Source: Tetraselmis striata (taxonomy: Eukaryota > Chlorophyta > Chlorodendrophyceae > Chlorodendrales > Chlorodendraceae). From it: a stretch of DNA of 64,000 nt. Both the position numbers and the translations under genes were made by a program. Below, in pieces: positions 41,426 to 53,706 of the stretch (its first letter is position 1; each line of letters begins with the position of its first letter). The stretch spans positions 1 through 64,000 of the forward strand of contig VCJN01002889.1 in the NCBI GenBank assembly GCA_006384855.1, read 5' to 3'. Under the pieces are notes generated by a model that saw only the letters and a list, made by a program, of their open reading frames with translations, had not been told where the DNA came from and ran no database searches.

Positions 41426-42747
41426 ATATTGAACCAGCGTTCGGGAGGGGGGAGGTTGCAGTGACGCCGCGGCCACTATATATTCATATCGGACTATTTG
41501 CCCACCGGCTCGCAGGGGAAGCGTATCGGGACCAGACGAGCTGGCGCAGCTTCGTACGAGTTATCCGAGGGATTTGATCATTGTGGTGGTGGTGGGGGGG
41601 GGGGGGGGGGGATTTGGAACATGTATGAGAGGAAGCAGCTAGCGGCTTTACTCCGGCGTTGGCGGTGCCTTCCCGGCGGTAACCCCATGTGGCCGCGGGA
41701 TGTATCGGCGCGCGAACGCAACACTTGCCGGAGGGGCAGCTCCCGCGTTCTCGAACACTTCATCGCATGCCCCCAAGCACCATACCCCCCTTTCCCCACC
41801 ACCACCCCGCTCTCGCCCTCGGCATAGGTGGACTACTCTTTGGACACCTCCGATTACTTCCATGTCGTGTCTTCTTCCCCGTGGGCGCCATCCGCGATAA
41901 TACCCGTCCACCTCCCCTGCATTAACGCATGTATGCAAGGTCCATTCCCAATAAACCGGCCCACGGTGACTCTCCCTATGAATGGCTGAAGCCGTTCCGC
42001 GATTTTGTCACCGCTAATCCGTACGCGGTGCTCGCCTATCTGAATGACCCACGTGTAATAGACGGCGGGCCTTCGGGAGGGGGGGGGGGGATCCCTAGAC
42101 ACCGGCGCTGACCAATTTATCCAAGCAGTATGGTCGGCGGCGCGCGGGGTAGGGGCGATTACCAAGATTAGGCGTCGTGGCCTAGGGCCGCCGCCGCAAC
42201 GCTCTATCCTAGGGGCGATAAATCATCGGCGCATGGCTGTTATGGCATGCCGGGGGGCTAGGGGCCCTTGGGATGCCGCTCTAGCGTCGGCGCATTATGT
42301 TGTTGCACGGCACAAGGCTCGGACACTAGTTAGTACGTAATAACCGCCACCGCCAGAGGGAGCGGGCCCCGCAGAAAGCGGTTCATGATTTTAAGCAGGG
42401 TGGTGGGAGACGGGAGTTTTGGAAGTGGGCGCGCTCTCTCTGTAAGGGGCAAGGTTCATTCGAGGGCGCGAGCGGCCAACTAGTACGCGATCCGATATCG
42501 GGGGTACTTCATACTGAGCTGGCTGGGTAAAATCAATGCGTGCTAGGCGCGGCACTATCGGGAGTTGTTGCGTGACCCCCGCCCCCTAGCAAAAAGGGTT
42601 GCGACATACCGTGCGGCGTGGGAACACTATTAGCTACCGCCACGGTACATCGCCACCCATTTTCCCCGCACTAAACGGGATTTTGGGCCTATAGCATGGG
42701 AGAAACTAGTAAAGGCTCTTCGGCGTTTAAAAAATAATAAGGCCCAT

Positions 42748-42772
42748 GGGGGGGGGGGGGGGGGGGGGGGGG
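42748..42772. repeat. Poly-G tract (25 G)
   Basis: Uninterrupted G run upstream of the LINE reverse transcriptase remnant. Confidence 0.95.
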
Positions 42773-42939
42773 TTGCTGGGGAGGCTTTAACATTGGCGAT
42801 ATACGCCCCCAATAACAATTTGTCAGGGCATTCCTGGCCTTAATATACGGGATGTGGACTAATAATCATATCCCCCGTAGCTCGGCCATAGTAGCGGTGC
42901 CAAGAAAGGGCGACTCGACAGTAATGAACAATTTTAAGG

Positions 42940-43560
42940 GTATTTCGATTATGTGTGCGGCTATGAATCAAAATCTTTCTTACCGTAATTACCCAACGCT
43001 TGCAGAACGTCTTCCATGCTAAAGGGATATAATTCGCCGTTGGCAAGCGGGTTTCATGCGGAATGAGGAGGGACCTCTGCAAGTCGCAAGCTAATTCGAT
43101 ATTGCGGCTCGTCGCCAAGCGTTAGGTTTACACTCGTACGCGGGATCGATTGACGTTAGGAAGACATATGACACCGTACCTCATGAGCATTGATTCCTAG
43201 AAGTACAAGCCATAAAGTCACGGGTCATATGCTTATCTTCATGAAAACTTTACATAGGGATAATATGGTACGGTTTAATACAAGGGTGGCCACGGGAACA
43301 TTATCAGACCCCATACCCATAGAGCGTGGCCTCCGACAAGGGTGCCCCGCTTTCCCCATCATATTTAACATATTTTTTAACGATATATTCGATGGGGTAG
43401 AACATCTAGGGTGTGATGTACCAAGGTGCACCGACACATTAGCGGCAAGGCAGCCACTACATGTGCCATGTCAGTTATACGCGGACGACGCTGTTGGTCT
43501 CACGTGCTCATTCGATAACCATGTTCGCCCACCTCTCGCAAGTGTGCGGTGATGTCTTGA
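42940..43560 (+). pseudogene. Reverse transcriptase remnant of the LINE
   Basis: Pieces in different frames restore the motif order of a non-LTR RT: a GISIMCAAMN block (about 42940), QAGFMRNEEGPLQVAS (about 43050), SIDVRKTYDTVPHEH (about 43145, first catalytic Asp), RGLRQGCPAFPIIFNIFFND (about 43325) and LYADDAVGL (about 43480, catalytic YADD). Stops and at least three frame changes separate them, so no active enzyme is made. Confidence 0.75.
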
Positions 43561-44207
43561 GACCGATATTCCGACGACACCACGTTACGCGAACAAGCTG
43601 CCCGATGGGAGCTTGGGGGGAAACGGGTACCGGTTGTACATGAATATATATGTGTTTGGGTTCGGTCATAAACTCGGATTCAGGTATGCGGCACGTAATG
43701 GACGACTTGGTTAAAAAGGGTAAACGCGCTACTGATGCGCTCGATTCGATATTTATCGAATCTAGCATTCCTGACAGCATACGACTTGAATGCATGTATA
43801 ACCCATTTAGTAGATCAGCAAAGTCGGGCGCACCCTATCACGTGGACGTCGGGGACTGATGTGCGGTGGTTGGATCGACCAGCTAAGGCAATTGTAGGGC
43901 TAGCTGAGGAAGGGGGGGGGGGGGGGGGGCTTGCACTTGTGTGGAAGTCACCAGCTGCGCGCGATGCCGCTAAACTAGTAAAGGCGTCGATATGGGCGCG
44001 TTGCGAATCGTCGGTAGCGTTAGCCAAAACTAAAACCTAGGGTATATATGATGTCCATGCGTCTTATGCGTCACACCCGTCGCTACAATACAATGCGGGT
44101 GTCCCCGCGGGGACTGTGGCCGGGCTGCACATTATGATAAAAATTCGCACCCGAGTATTTCCCACGGCCCGCCGATTGGCCCGGATTCATGCCATGCATG
44201 AGCGGTT

Positions 44208-44592
44208 CTGTGACAATTATACGAGTGCGATAGACTACGAGTTAGTACGTGTGTGTACTAGTACAATGTGTACCTGAGACTACGGGTATATGTACTGTAT
44301 AATGATGCCATGTGGTAAGCGTTGTGTTAAACAACTATTGTATTCTGAAAAACATTGTAGCCTCTCGCCTCTGCACCACCACTGCACACCCACCTTTGTT
44401 TGTCCTTGCAGTTTCTATCCTGTTGAGACTGGCGCCTTGTAACAATTGAGGCGGTATCAAACCGGCTCCGAAGCTTAACGCTTACCACATGGCATCATTA
44501 TACAGTACATATACATGTAGTCTCAGGTACACATGGTACTAGTACACACACATATTAAGTCGTAGTATATCGCACTCGTATAATTGTCACAG
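44208..44592. repeat. 116-bp near-perfect inverted repeat
   Basis: Arms at 44208-44323 and 44477-44592 are inverted copies with only about seven mismatches, separated by a 153-bp spacer. The left arm begins CTGTGACAATTATACGAGTG and the right arm ends with its complement. The left arm continues the coding tail of the LINE relic (ERFCDNY...), so it may be a duplicated and inverted LINE 3' end or a separate foldback/MITE element. Confidence 0.85.
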
Positions 44593-47500
44593 TTCCTTGA
44601 ACACTGTCAATTTGTTTGTTGACTAAAACGGAGCGTTGCCTACTCAGGGCTTCACTGCTGCCACTTATGTCCCGGGGGCGAAAAAAATAGTCGACGGATA
44701 GCGACTGATCCGTACTCGCTACCGGTCCAGCGGGACATGTTAGTTTGGCACCATATACGCCCTTATTTTGCGCTGATCGCTACAATCGGATTGGAGATTT
44801 TGGTCTATTTACATATTATATTGTATAAAGGATTAGCGACTACATGCGAAGGTAAAAGTAAAGTAAAACTCGCCCCGGGACATCGGCCAAAGCCGCCCCA
44901 ACACGTCACCCCTTGCGCTAACTGCAATCGTAGGTTTGGCATAGCCCTTAGATCGACCATTGCCTCATTCGAACCAGGCTAGGGCTTAACACACAAAAGT
45001 TAAATCTCTTAAATTAAGTTAAATCAGCACTTTAGTTAAGTCACTCCTCAAAAATTACTTGATTTGAGGTCGACTGAAGTGCTCAAATAGCAGTACATTG
45101 AATCACAACAAGCAATTACACAGTTACTTGTTGTGGCGAGCCTTACAACACTAGGCCGGTACTATTGCTATATGGGGATAGGCAACCTCCGTAAACTTGG
45201 CCGAAAAAAGTGGCGACAACTATGCTCTCACAGAAAAATCCCGCGAAACGGCAGTTGAAGTTAGCGTCTTAGGCGCCATCATTGGGGTTAGTGCCACACA
45301 TACCGTATTTATTTCGACTGACCTTCCGCGCGATCAGCTCGCTTGCTGGCATGATTGTGCTCGGAGCGGAGGTGGCGGGGCGCATCCTTTTGCAGGCGGG
45401 CAACCTCCGTCCGCCACTTGCGAAACCCGGTACGAGGTAGCGTAATGGTTCGTACTAGTTGCGAGGAGATCATGTATGGGTTACAATCCTATATCTCGAC
45501 CTCACTAATGCCCTCCTACGTAGTTTCATTAGCAATGCTGCCTAGATCTCCAGGCAGGCATGATAGCGCCGGCGTGGCATCCCGTCGAGTGTTGAGTACA
45601 TGTATACCGCATCGGAGACCACCTTGTAATCAATTCTCATTGTTCAGCCCACGGAGCTTATTTACAATTCAAGCAATATTCAAGCACTCCATACTTCGGG
45701 TACCGGGGGCGCTGCACATGCCCGATATGACATACGATTGTGTGCGTTGTCAGCGCTATTCAGCTTTGGCCCACCCACCGCCACATCCGCGAGTCCTATG
45801 GCTTCCACCGGGCATCCCACGCCACCCCCACCCTTAAGTGGCCTCCCCTAATTCTAATTCATGCCTCGCAGGGGTCTCCGGTTGCCGAACGACCGAGTTG
45901 ACCGCTCGCATTGCGGGTTTCCGACCGTGCTATGCGCGCACGCTTTTTTTTCCGCTGCGCGACACACACTTCCTAGTCGGCTGCCTCTCACCAAATTCCA
46001 AGGGGCTTCCTCCACACGGCCGCTCGAGTGACCCAGCCGCTTGATATCGCTTAGTATATGAGTTGGCTAGGACCATACGTTCTTGGAATTTCGAGTGTTG
46101 TCTCGAGACGTCGCCGAATTGTAATCCTGTGGGGTGGCCTTGTGCATGGTATATGGCGGCGTGCCCGAAATGCGCATTCTACACTACACACGGGAAGCAA
46201 CTCGTGGTACGGCCGTGGCGTGCAATGAGTGTGGCTTCGCTCCAGACGCCCCGCTCGTCGTCAGCTCGTATACCGGGAGAGGCCCTTTCCTCGCCCACGT
46301 GGCCGTGAGGATGAGGAAGACGAGGAAGGGGTCCAATTTCGGGGAAAGGAGCAGATAAACTACCCTGTACACTACTACAGTAGCAAGCCGATTTTGTCGC
46401 TCTTCGGGCGAATTGGAAAAAGCGCTGCTAGTAACGAATCCACCGCTAACAGCAGTCCTATACTGGGAGATCAACACAGGGCGGTTTTGAAGCGCGGCGC
46501 CTGCAGTAACCCACCGCTCGAGCGACCATGCTTTTATTATGCTTTATCATGCTTTTTTACATATATCAGGGCTTTAAGATATGCTTATTTATATATTAAT
46601 TTATGCTGCTTTAGTAATCAGCATCGCATTATAGCGACTACTAAGGGTAGCTAGCGAACGGAGATATATAAACACAAGGTAACCGATTTTTTGCTCCTGT
46701 AAATTAGAAAAGCGCTCTAGTGGTATCTCGATTCCACCTCTAAAAGTAGCAATCATTTCTGGGAGATTGACACAAGCCGCTTTGAGGAGCAGTCTGCCGA
46801 CGAGGCTGCTTTTTTGGGTTCCTCGCGTCGTATTATTTTTGGGTGCTCGTACTGATTGATACCTCTCAACACGGGGTACAGCCGGACAGCGCCATAATAC
46901 ATTTTCTGACGGGCATTTAGTACGAGGGTGTATTCCTTAATCCTTAGTACCTGCGCGAAGTCAGTCGCAGTCCGTACGCACGTGGTGGTTGAGAATAAAT
47001 GCCGCCACTAGTTCTTTTTCAGTACGCAAATGTTAAAGCACTGACAGGGCACGGATGTAAGAAAACAATCTGTGCCGCCATTGGCGACTACAGGTAGCCT
47101 ACTCATGGAGATACAGAGGAAGGAACCATCCGGAACCCGCCTATCACAGCAAGTCAATATTGCTGATATCCGTGCTCATCAGCAGCAAGCCTCACAGCTG
47201 TGAAACGCGCCTCGTCATCATCATCGCGAAACGCCTCGGCATTACAGCTGTCAGCAGCCGCCGCCTGCCATTTCATTTCGGCCCGGGCGTCACGAGATAT
47301 CGACCGAGTCTTATTAGAGTATTATCTAGGCAGGTCCGATTTATTCTAATGTTTTAGACCCCCCCCCCCCCCCCCCCATGGTTCCACCCCTGTACTTTAT
47401 TTCTGTTGATCTCACAGCACTTAGTAGATCATGCCCAAAGTCGCGTAGTAACTACCACTGGAATGACTTTTTTATGGTTCCAATGCATGGCTGTGTGCAG

Positions 47501-48225
47501 AAGGGTGGTCCCCACCATATGCAAGCGTAAATTGAGAGGGGGTGGGGCACTTTTTGGAACCATCACAGTATTACAGCCAACATCATGGCAACCCATCAAG
47601 GCAACCATACGGTCCGTGGCCCTATCCACCCCTCCGCCATGTTACTAAGTTGTTGTATTCCACTGCTAAATATATGTGTTGCCGATCTCACTGCGCTGCT
47701 CTACCATGCCGCGCAATCATGCCTGCTGCCTATCAAGTTCTTGCATCTTCTCATCAGCACACTTGGCCTTGTCGCCCCTCACGAGCACATGATGGCCAGC
47801 ACGCTCCCAAGTTTTGCACAAAGGCAAAATACTAGTGTAGACAGTCTGTAACACCTCATCTTTGATTCCTCCGTCTACATCACTACATGGACATTGGCAC
47901 AACGCATCATCAGAGGGAGCAGTGTGGCAAGCAGCCGGAAGGGGGGGCTAGGGGCAGCACATCGCATAGCGACACCGCTTCCAACCGCCGAGTACTGCTT
48001 AAGTACGTGAATAACATTAAGGTGAGACCACTTGCAAAGTGACCCCCCCCTCTGTTTCTCCGGAAAATAAAGTACTAAAACATAACCTGAAATCGGACTT
48101 GTTATGACATGTCAAATTTGCCAAAAATTTCGCGCAGGCTTTTTTTTACACTGTCAAGAGTCGAAATTGGCATGAAGGTTGAGTGAAAACGTCAAGGGAA
48201 AACGGAGTTAGGGGGGTTGTTGCGG
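44593..48225. other. Gene-poor stretch
   Basis: No gene can be supported. It contains the second copy of the 14.6 kb repeat (44851-44985), a small CACAACAAG...CTTGTTGTG hairpin at about 45105, an AT-rich block at 46530-46900 and a C-tract at about 47360-47377. Two ORFs at 45355-45837 and 46229-46654 (+) and a charged one at 47717-47902 (-) have no recognisable motif. Confidence 0.4.
44851..44985. repeat. Dispersed repeat, copy 2 of 2
   Basis: Direct-orientation partner of 14629-14762, sharing CGCCCCGGGACATCGGCC and CATTGCCTCATTCGAACC. Similarity stops before the tRNA-like part present downstream of copy 1. Confidence 0.7.
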
Positions 48226-48405
48226 GTAACGCAGCGAAATTGGAAGATGGCAGGCTGAGCTATTACGGTTGCTTTTAGCTTTACTCGTGCTGCACCCAAA
48301 GAGCGCAATGATAGGGGACTAGTAACTCGTACCGCTTTGCAGCAACGGTAGCCGGACGAAATTCGGTTTGGAAAGGAGGAAACCCCATAAACGAGTTTAG
48401 ATCAT
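48226..48405. repeat. 180-bp direct repeat flanking the recombinase element, left
   Basis: GTAACGCAGCGAAA...GGAAACCCCATAAACGAGTT recurs at 51604-51785 in the same orientation at roughly 80 percent identity by eye. It lies just past the 3' end of the recombinase relic. Confidence 0.75.
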
Positions 48406-48406
48406 T

Positions 48407-48743
48407 TCAAAGTCGAGTCTCGTTTTGCGAGTGATGAGTGAATGGAGAGAGCGGTAGATTGACGAAGGAGGGGTAGCGCCAGGTCACGAAGGGGGTACCG
48501 GGAAGGCCACCGCTACGGAGTCTTGTTTGATTCGCGCATGGAGGTGGCCGAGGGGCGCGATATGACCAAAGAAGAACCACGCGCCATGCGACGGAAGGAC
48601 GTTGGGGGTCGATGTAGTCCAAAACGACGTCGGAGTTGGTGGCCCATCCGCATTGGTAGCGGATGTGGGACAGAGGGGCTCCGATGGCGTTAGCGGCAGA
48701 TGTTGCACCTTTGCGAAGGCTCTGCGAGCTCCAAGAAGTGCTG

Positions 48744-48779
<36 letters not shown>

Positions 48780-50660
48780 CACCGACAAGACGAACGGCCG
48801 TAGAGAGCCAGTCCGACATTGTCGCGGCAGTCCAAGACTTGGACTGCTCGCTCGGGGCGACCGCCGGGAAGTTTGTCTCGGCCAAGACAACAAGGACCAT
48901 GGGGGCATGCTGTACGTGCTCGATGAAGTGGTGCAGGAGACGCGCGATGCGGAAATAGTGTTCCGACACTGGAAGGAGCAATACGCGTAGGTCGTCGGGG
49001 CCGCGTCGACATGCGCGCCCCTTCTTGCGGTACACCTGCATGGTGATGTTCTAGGCGTCGACATGCACGGCCCGCTCTCGGCAAGACACGCGAGAAATTC
49101 CCCTGGCAAAGAACATAAAGTTGACAACCGAGGCCATGAGGGCTCGGAAGCCGTATTGGTACTCGGGGGTGGGGGGGGGGGGTGGGGGGAGCAGACACAA
49201 TCAACCATGTCCCGCTCAACGACGCTGTAAGCGACATCAGCATGCAAAGGGACTCGCAAAGGGGCAGTCTCCATGCGGCATTGCCTTATTAGCAGCATGC
49301 CACAATGACGAGCGGCGGCAAGGTGCAGGCTGTCCTTTGCGATCGGGTCGAAATTGTGTAGTTCAAAGACGTGTGGATTAATGGCAGATAGGGTTGTAAC
49401 GACTTAGCCCCGATGTGACCCCGCTCGCCAATCCAAGCGACGTACCCGACGATAGTAGCAGTAGTCGCATCCAGCCAGCGGGCGGGTGTTCTCGGAGTCG
49501 TGGCATAAATCCGCGAACGGAGACCGTCTGCCGGCGTAGGTCTTGAGCGTCTGAGCATTGAGGTAGCTGGAGAGTAGGTCGAGGGCCCGTTGTCCGAATT
49601 GGTCCGAGCCGAACGCCTCATGCGGACGAGACCGGAGTGAATAAGCAGCCCAAGGGCGACAGCTTCGGGCTCGTCAATTACGTAAGTACGGCGCTTGGCC
49701 GACGGAGTAACATGGCGTCGGTTCAATTTTGCAAAGTACTCGGCCGCGGCGATTAGATAGATTGCCGGAGGTTGGCCGGTAGTCGATGGACGGGGTAGTA
49801 AGGGCATCGGTACGGGTTTGCGGGGCAAGGTTCAAGTAGGAGGGCCGCCCCGCCCCGCCTGCCCATCGCGCTCGTTGCGCATATGTCACGCGCGGAACGT
49901 ACACGCGCGTAGCTTGGTCGTTGCGAACAAGTTGTAACACGCAGTTTAGTAACCGACGGACGCGGTGATGAAATGGTACGGGAGGCGGATTGTTGAGCCG
50001 CCATGTCCAGGTGTGTGGATGGTTGAGCCGCACTCGGCTGTGACTGTAAGAAGCGCCGCTCCGAGGAAGGTCTAAATGGGAGGGTCCCGTCCGGACACAT
50101 GGCGCTCGCCGCTAAGCTGCCTGGATTCGCCGAGCGGCGGTCACCGAAAGGCGACCTCGCAACGCGCCAGCCGCTCCGACGAAAATCGCGCCCCACACCG
50201 TCACTCATGCTCACCTTCGCGGCCACACGCGCGATCGTCCGCCAATGCGTCCACGTCCACGCCCGCGTCTTGCAAACGCCGCCGCTGCCCGAGCAGTAGC
50301 GGTAGCTTTTTCGTTGAAAGCGACCGTCGCCTCGAAGACGCGACGCTCGTAGTCCTTCATCAGGTCCCCGAAATTCGCACAGCCCAGATGATCGGCAGCA
50401 TGCTGAATATAATGGTGGTTTGGAAATGCTGGTACGCCCAGAACACCTTGGTCACCGTGTGAACGCTTGCTCTTGTCAAGCATCCGCAGGGTGGCTAGAC
50501 GAAAGCGAAACGCCTTGTCGATGGCCTCGGCGTGATTCCGAGCGCATGCGAAGTAGGAGGCGAAGTCTTGATTTGCAACACGGACGTAAGGTAGCAGCTC
50601 GTCGAGAGCCACGAAGAGCAGCTATATGGGCTCCAAAAATCAACATCCAAAGATACTCAT
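48407..50660 (-). pseudogene. Decayed tyrosine-recombinase element gene
   Basis: Minus-strand frames carry the two halves of a transposon-type tyrosine recombinase. The N-terminal core-binding part is LDATTATIVGYVAWIGERGH then IGAKSLQPYL (about 49470-49390). The catalytic C-terminus has SLRKGATSAANAIGAPLSHI (the Arg of the HxxR-type box), then GWATNSDVVLDYIDP with the likely nucleophilic Tyr (about 48690-48600). Upstream, a 133-residue ORF (50612-50211) ending in an RGRGRGR stretch could be the element's N-terminal or Gag-like part. Frameshifts and a 31-G tract at 48746-48776 separate the pieces. No RT was found between them, so it is Crypton-like or an internally deleted DIRS/PAT-type element. 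The 180-bp direct repeats on both sides favour the latter. Confidence 0.65.
48746..48776. repeat. Poly-G tract (31 G), the longest of the window
   Basis: Uninterrupted run that falls inside the recombinase reading frame, where it would encode poly-Pro on the minus strand. Confidence 0.95.
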
Positions 50661-51603
50661 AATGGCCGGCAGACGCCGGTCATCCTGCTTGAGATACTCA
50701 TTCGTCAAACCCCCTCCGCCTCCCAACACCGCTGCAATCCGCCGCATGTGTAGGAAACTCTAAAAACACTCAATCGGATGGCTTCATACTCTCCTCCGCA
50801 TATCCCGACAGTCCCTCAAACCTGCCAGCATGCCCAACCCCGGTACCTTCACAAAGCCCGCACGCACACCCGCCGTTAACATACACGCTTCCGCATATCA
50901 CCGTACACGACACCCCTACGACATAGCTACGGTAGGGGGGACCAATATCAAGCGGCATGGAAGAAGGGGGGGCGCGGGCGAAAAGCAGGAAGGCCGAAAG
51001 GTGCATCCGTATTCCCTAGGGTTCCCACCGCGGTTGGATAAAGCAGAGGTCCTAACAGCAACTCGGCTTGGGCAGTGGAGAGCAGCAAATCAGCATGTTG
51101 TAAATCAACCTCAATCTCATTACTCCTTCGCCAGGTCGGTACTCCGAGGAAAGAGCACAGGCACTCGGCTGACCGGTCGTCGAACGGCCTCGTAACCAAA
51201 CTATGTTCGCTGCAGTAGCTCTGGCACCACGAGGTAGTCGTCCTCGTCACTCACGGATTTTGCTCTGGGTAGCTCTAGCAAGTCGGGGCGCTCTGCGGCT
51301 CCCACGATGCATGTTGGTTGTCCCGCGACGCGCCGCTCTGAGCATGAATCATGTGCTCCGTCTCCATCAACAACACGATCACGGGCCGTCAATTGAGCTA
51401 ACGTTGTTGCAAGCTCAAAAGACTGGGCTTTCATGTCCGCTTGTAGCGATTCGAGCGTCGGCTCAACGACGGTTCGTCTCCATCTTGCATGGTGACGCAC
51501 GGACGTACGGATGAGAATTTCACACACGGATGGCGAGGCGGATGTAGTGGTCTTGGAACTACATGTGACATTGCTCGCAACATGCTACGAGACAATGCTA
51601 CGT
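50661..51603. other. Upstream part of the recombinase element
   Basis: No coding region recognised between the first ORF of the recombinase relic and the right direct repeat. Short ORFs on both strands lack motifs. Confidence 0.4.
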
Positions 51604-51785
51604 GTAACGCAGCGAAACATGAAGATGGCAGGCTCGGCTGTTACGGCTGCTTTTATGTCTACTCGTGCTGCATCCAAAGGGCGCAACGACAGGGGAACTA
51701 GCAACCCGTACCATTTAGCAGCAACGGTCGCTGGAGGATATTCGGTTAAAAAAGGAGGAAACCCCATAAACGAGTTTGTATCATA
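51604..51785. repeat. 180-bp direct repeat flanking the recombinase element, right
   Basis: Direct-orientation partner of 48226-48405. Together they delimit about 3.6 kb that holds the tyrosine recombinase relic. Confidence 0.75.
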
Positions 51786-52089
51786 TCGAGGCGGCGGCGA
51801 CGAGATGGTCGCTGCAATAAAGTTCTGGTCCGGGGCACTTCTCCCCATGTAGTTATGGTTGATAGGATACCGGTATTTTTGTTTAGGGGGTATTGTTGAT
51901 TAACAATAGTAAAATACTATTGATTAATGCTACCGGTAATTTAATGATGAGTAGTAGTTGTGGGCGTGCGGCACGCCCGGAGCCGCCGCAAGCAGTGGCG
52001 GGACAACCGCCTAGCGGCCGTCGCACAATGTTTCGGCCGCCTTCCGTACCGCCGAGAGGCTTCAGAAAGTTCACAACATATGTCGCCAC

Positions 52090-52719
52090 GTCGTTGCGGC
52101 ATGAACCCGCTTACTACACCCGCAAACTTGTTATTCCAAAATGTCGACACCGCCGCGGACCACAAGGACATTGTGCAAAAAATAAAGGATATACCCACGC
52201 CTTAGTCACGGAAGAGTTTAAACTCACCGATGCCTATCAAAAAGCGCGCACGCCGACCATAGGATACGTACGGATGAGTTTCACGAAGGCGATAAAGTCT
52301 TGTTGTCTACACGGCATCTCATGCTTCGTAATCAAGCCGTTCAAAACAATGTGTCAAGTAACGATACATCGACCAATATCCAATTGTCCGCAGAATTTCC
52401 TCCTAGGCCTACCACTTATTCCGCCTCCGACTATCAACTGCCATCCCGTATTCCACATCTTCCGTCTCCTCTATTGCAAATCCCCGGACACCTCTGCCGA
52501 TACCGTTCCCGGCGGAGTGGAGCTCCCACATAACGAATTCATCGTCGTCGACGCCATCCGCGACCAAAACATCGCATTGACCAATAACAATCATTGCATC
52601 ATGCCCGCGGCCTTGCCTTAGTACTTGTAGTATATTGGTCCGGCTACGATGATTCCCACGACTCATGGGAACCATACGCTCACATGAAGAATGTCGACAT
52701 GTTTATTACGCCCGCATGA
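52090..52719 (+). pseudogene. Chromovirus (Ty3/gypsy) relic: integrase tail and chromodomain
   Basis: Frames on the plus strand contain NPLTTPANLLFQ (52100), DEFHEGDKVLLSTRHL (about 52274-52321, the conserved GDxVLLST segment of the integrase tail), NEFIVVDAIRDQNI (about 52534-52575) and LVVYWSGYDDSHDSWEPYAH (about 52622-52690), which is the WxGY...SWEP core of a chromodomain. Frameshifts separate these parts. The upstream integrase core is not recognisable. This is a different lineage from the PHD-bearing element at 17-28 kb. Confidence 0.7.
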
Positions 52720-53557
52720 CTTTGCCCAATGCCCAAGGCTTTCCGCAGCAATCCCCGATGGCTTTAAGACTCACTGAATTACATCTCCAATACGCCTATA
52801 GTGCCTGCGCGCAACCGGCTCCCAAGTCAATAGTTGTACAACGCCGTGTACGCCCCGGTACAATGTAATAATTCCCTTTGCTGCAAACTGTTTTGCCTAC
52901 GGTTAAGCCTCTCGCATATAGCTTACATGAAGTCGCCATCACCAGTCGGCGCTCCCATCATCGAGGTCAGCACGCCCAAGATTATCTTAGTCCTCACATG
53001 TCACATGGTAGAAATCCCCAAATTCATCCTAATCCTCATTCGCATTATTATCAGAAATTGTGTAGAGATCTCTTGTATCAAAAAAGCCTCGCGATACGGG
53101 GGAGAGGGGGGGGGGGGGGGGCAGCACAATCCAAGCCCGCGGGGACCCACCCCCACTACCACGAAATGCGGGCGCGCCTTGGTCTCAGTCTCAAAGACAA
53201 ACCGACCGCGGTCGGTCTCAAAACGGATCAAAGATCACGTCGGAACCAACACATTGAATAGCGATAACGGCATAACCAGAAGCGGCATAAGCGAGTATTA
53301 GCGGCATAACACCCGCATAGTAGCGGCAGCATAGCGTAATACGGCGACTACCCGTAACGACTACCCGTAGCGGGCGTCGCGTGCGAAAATATCGTCCGTT
53401 ATGTTAATGTACTGCGACTACTTTCTGTAAAAGATATATCTCGCGTATTTGGTCACGTGACGGACTCGCGGCCGTCGCGACTACGCGTTGAGTAAAGAGG
53501 TGAAGTACATTGCCATCGCGCGCGGAGTTGCGCGACGCTATGTCTTCCTCGCGCCGC
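52720..53557. other. Intergenic, no recognisable gene
   Basis: Short ORFs without motifs and a G14 tract near 53107. The GGCGACTACCCGTA/ACGACTACCCGTAGCG repeats at about 53340-53370 are minor. Confidence 0.4.
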
Positions 53558-53610
53558 GTCAACTGCTGTCAACTGTTGTCAATTGCTGGCAACAGTTGAC
53601 AGCAGTTGAC
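53558..53610. repeat. Perfect 21-bp hairpin
   Basis: Arms 53558-53578 and 53590-53610 are perfect inverted copies with an 11-nt loop. A further AGCAGTTGAC copy follows (53611-53620), so the right side holds TTGAC three times. It lies about 100 bp upstream of the ORF at 53707. Confidence 0.95.
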
Positions 53611-53706
53611 AGCAGTTGACATGCCCCCCCCCCCTGGGGGCCGGCAGTGCAGTCAACCACCCAAACCAGCCCAGTTAATCGCCCAGACCACCCGCCACGC
53701 CTCGCC

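Larger units (their letters stand above)
39900..44207 (+). mobile_element. Decayed non-LTR (LINE) retrotransposon
   Basis: Fragments in the expected order, in shifting frames, trace one element on the plus strand. They are an ORF1-like stretch ending near 40310, an APE-type endonuclease start LCVATLNMNGLL with LLVQET (about 40393-40490), an endonuclease-RT linker at about 41930-42340, the reverse transcriptase at about 42940-43560, a post-RT YLG-like region LGSVINSDSGMRHV (43650 on) and a C-terminal HIMIKIRTRVFPTARRLARI stretch to about 44200. Many stops, frameshifts and three G/C runs of 17-28 bp interrupt it, so it is a relic. Confidence 0.7.
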
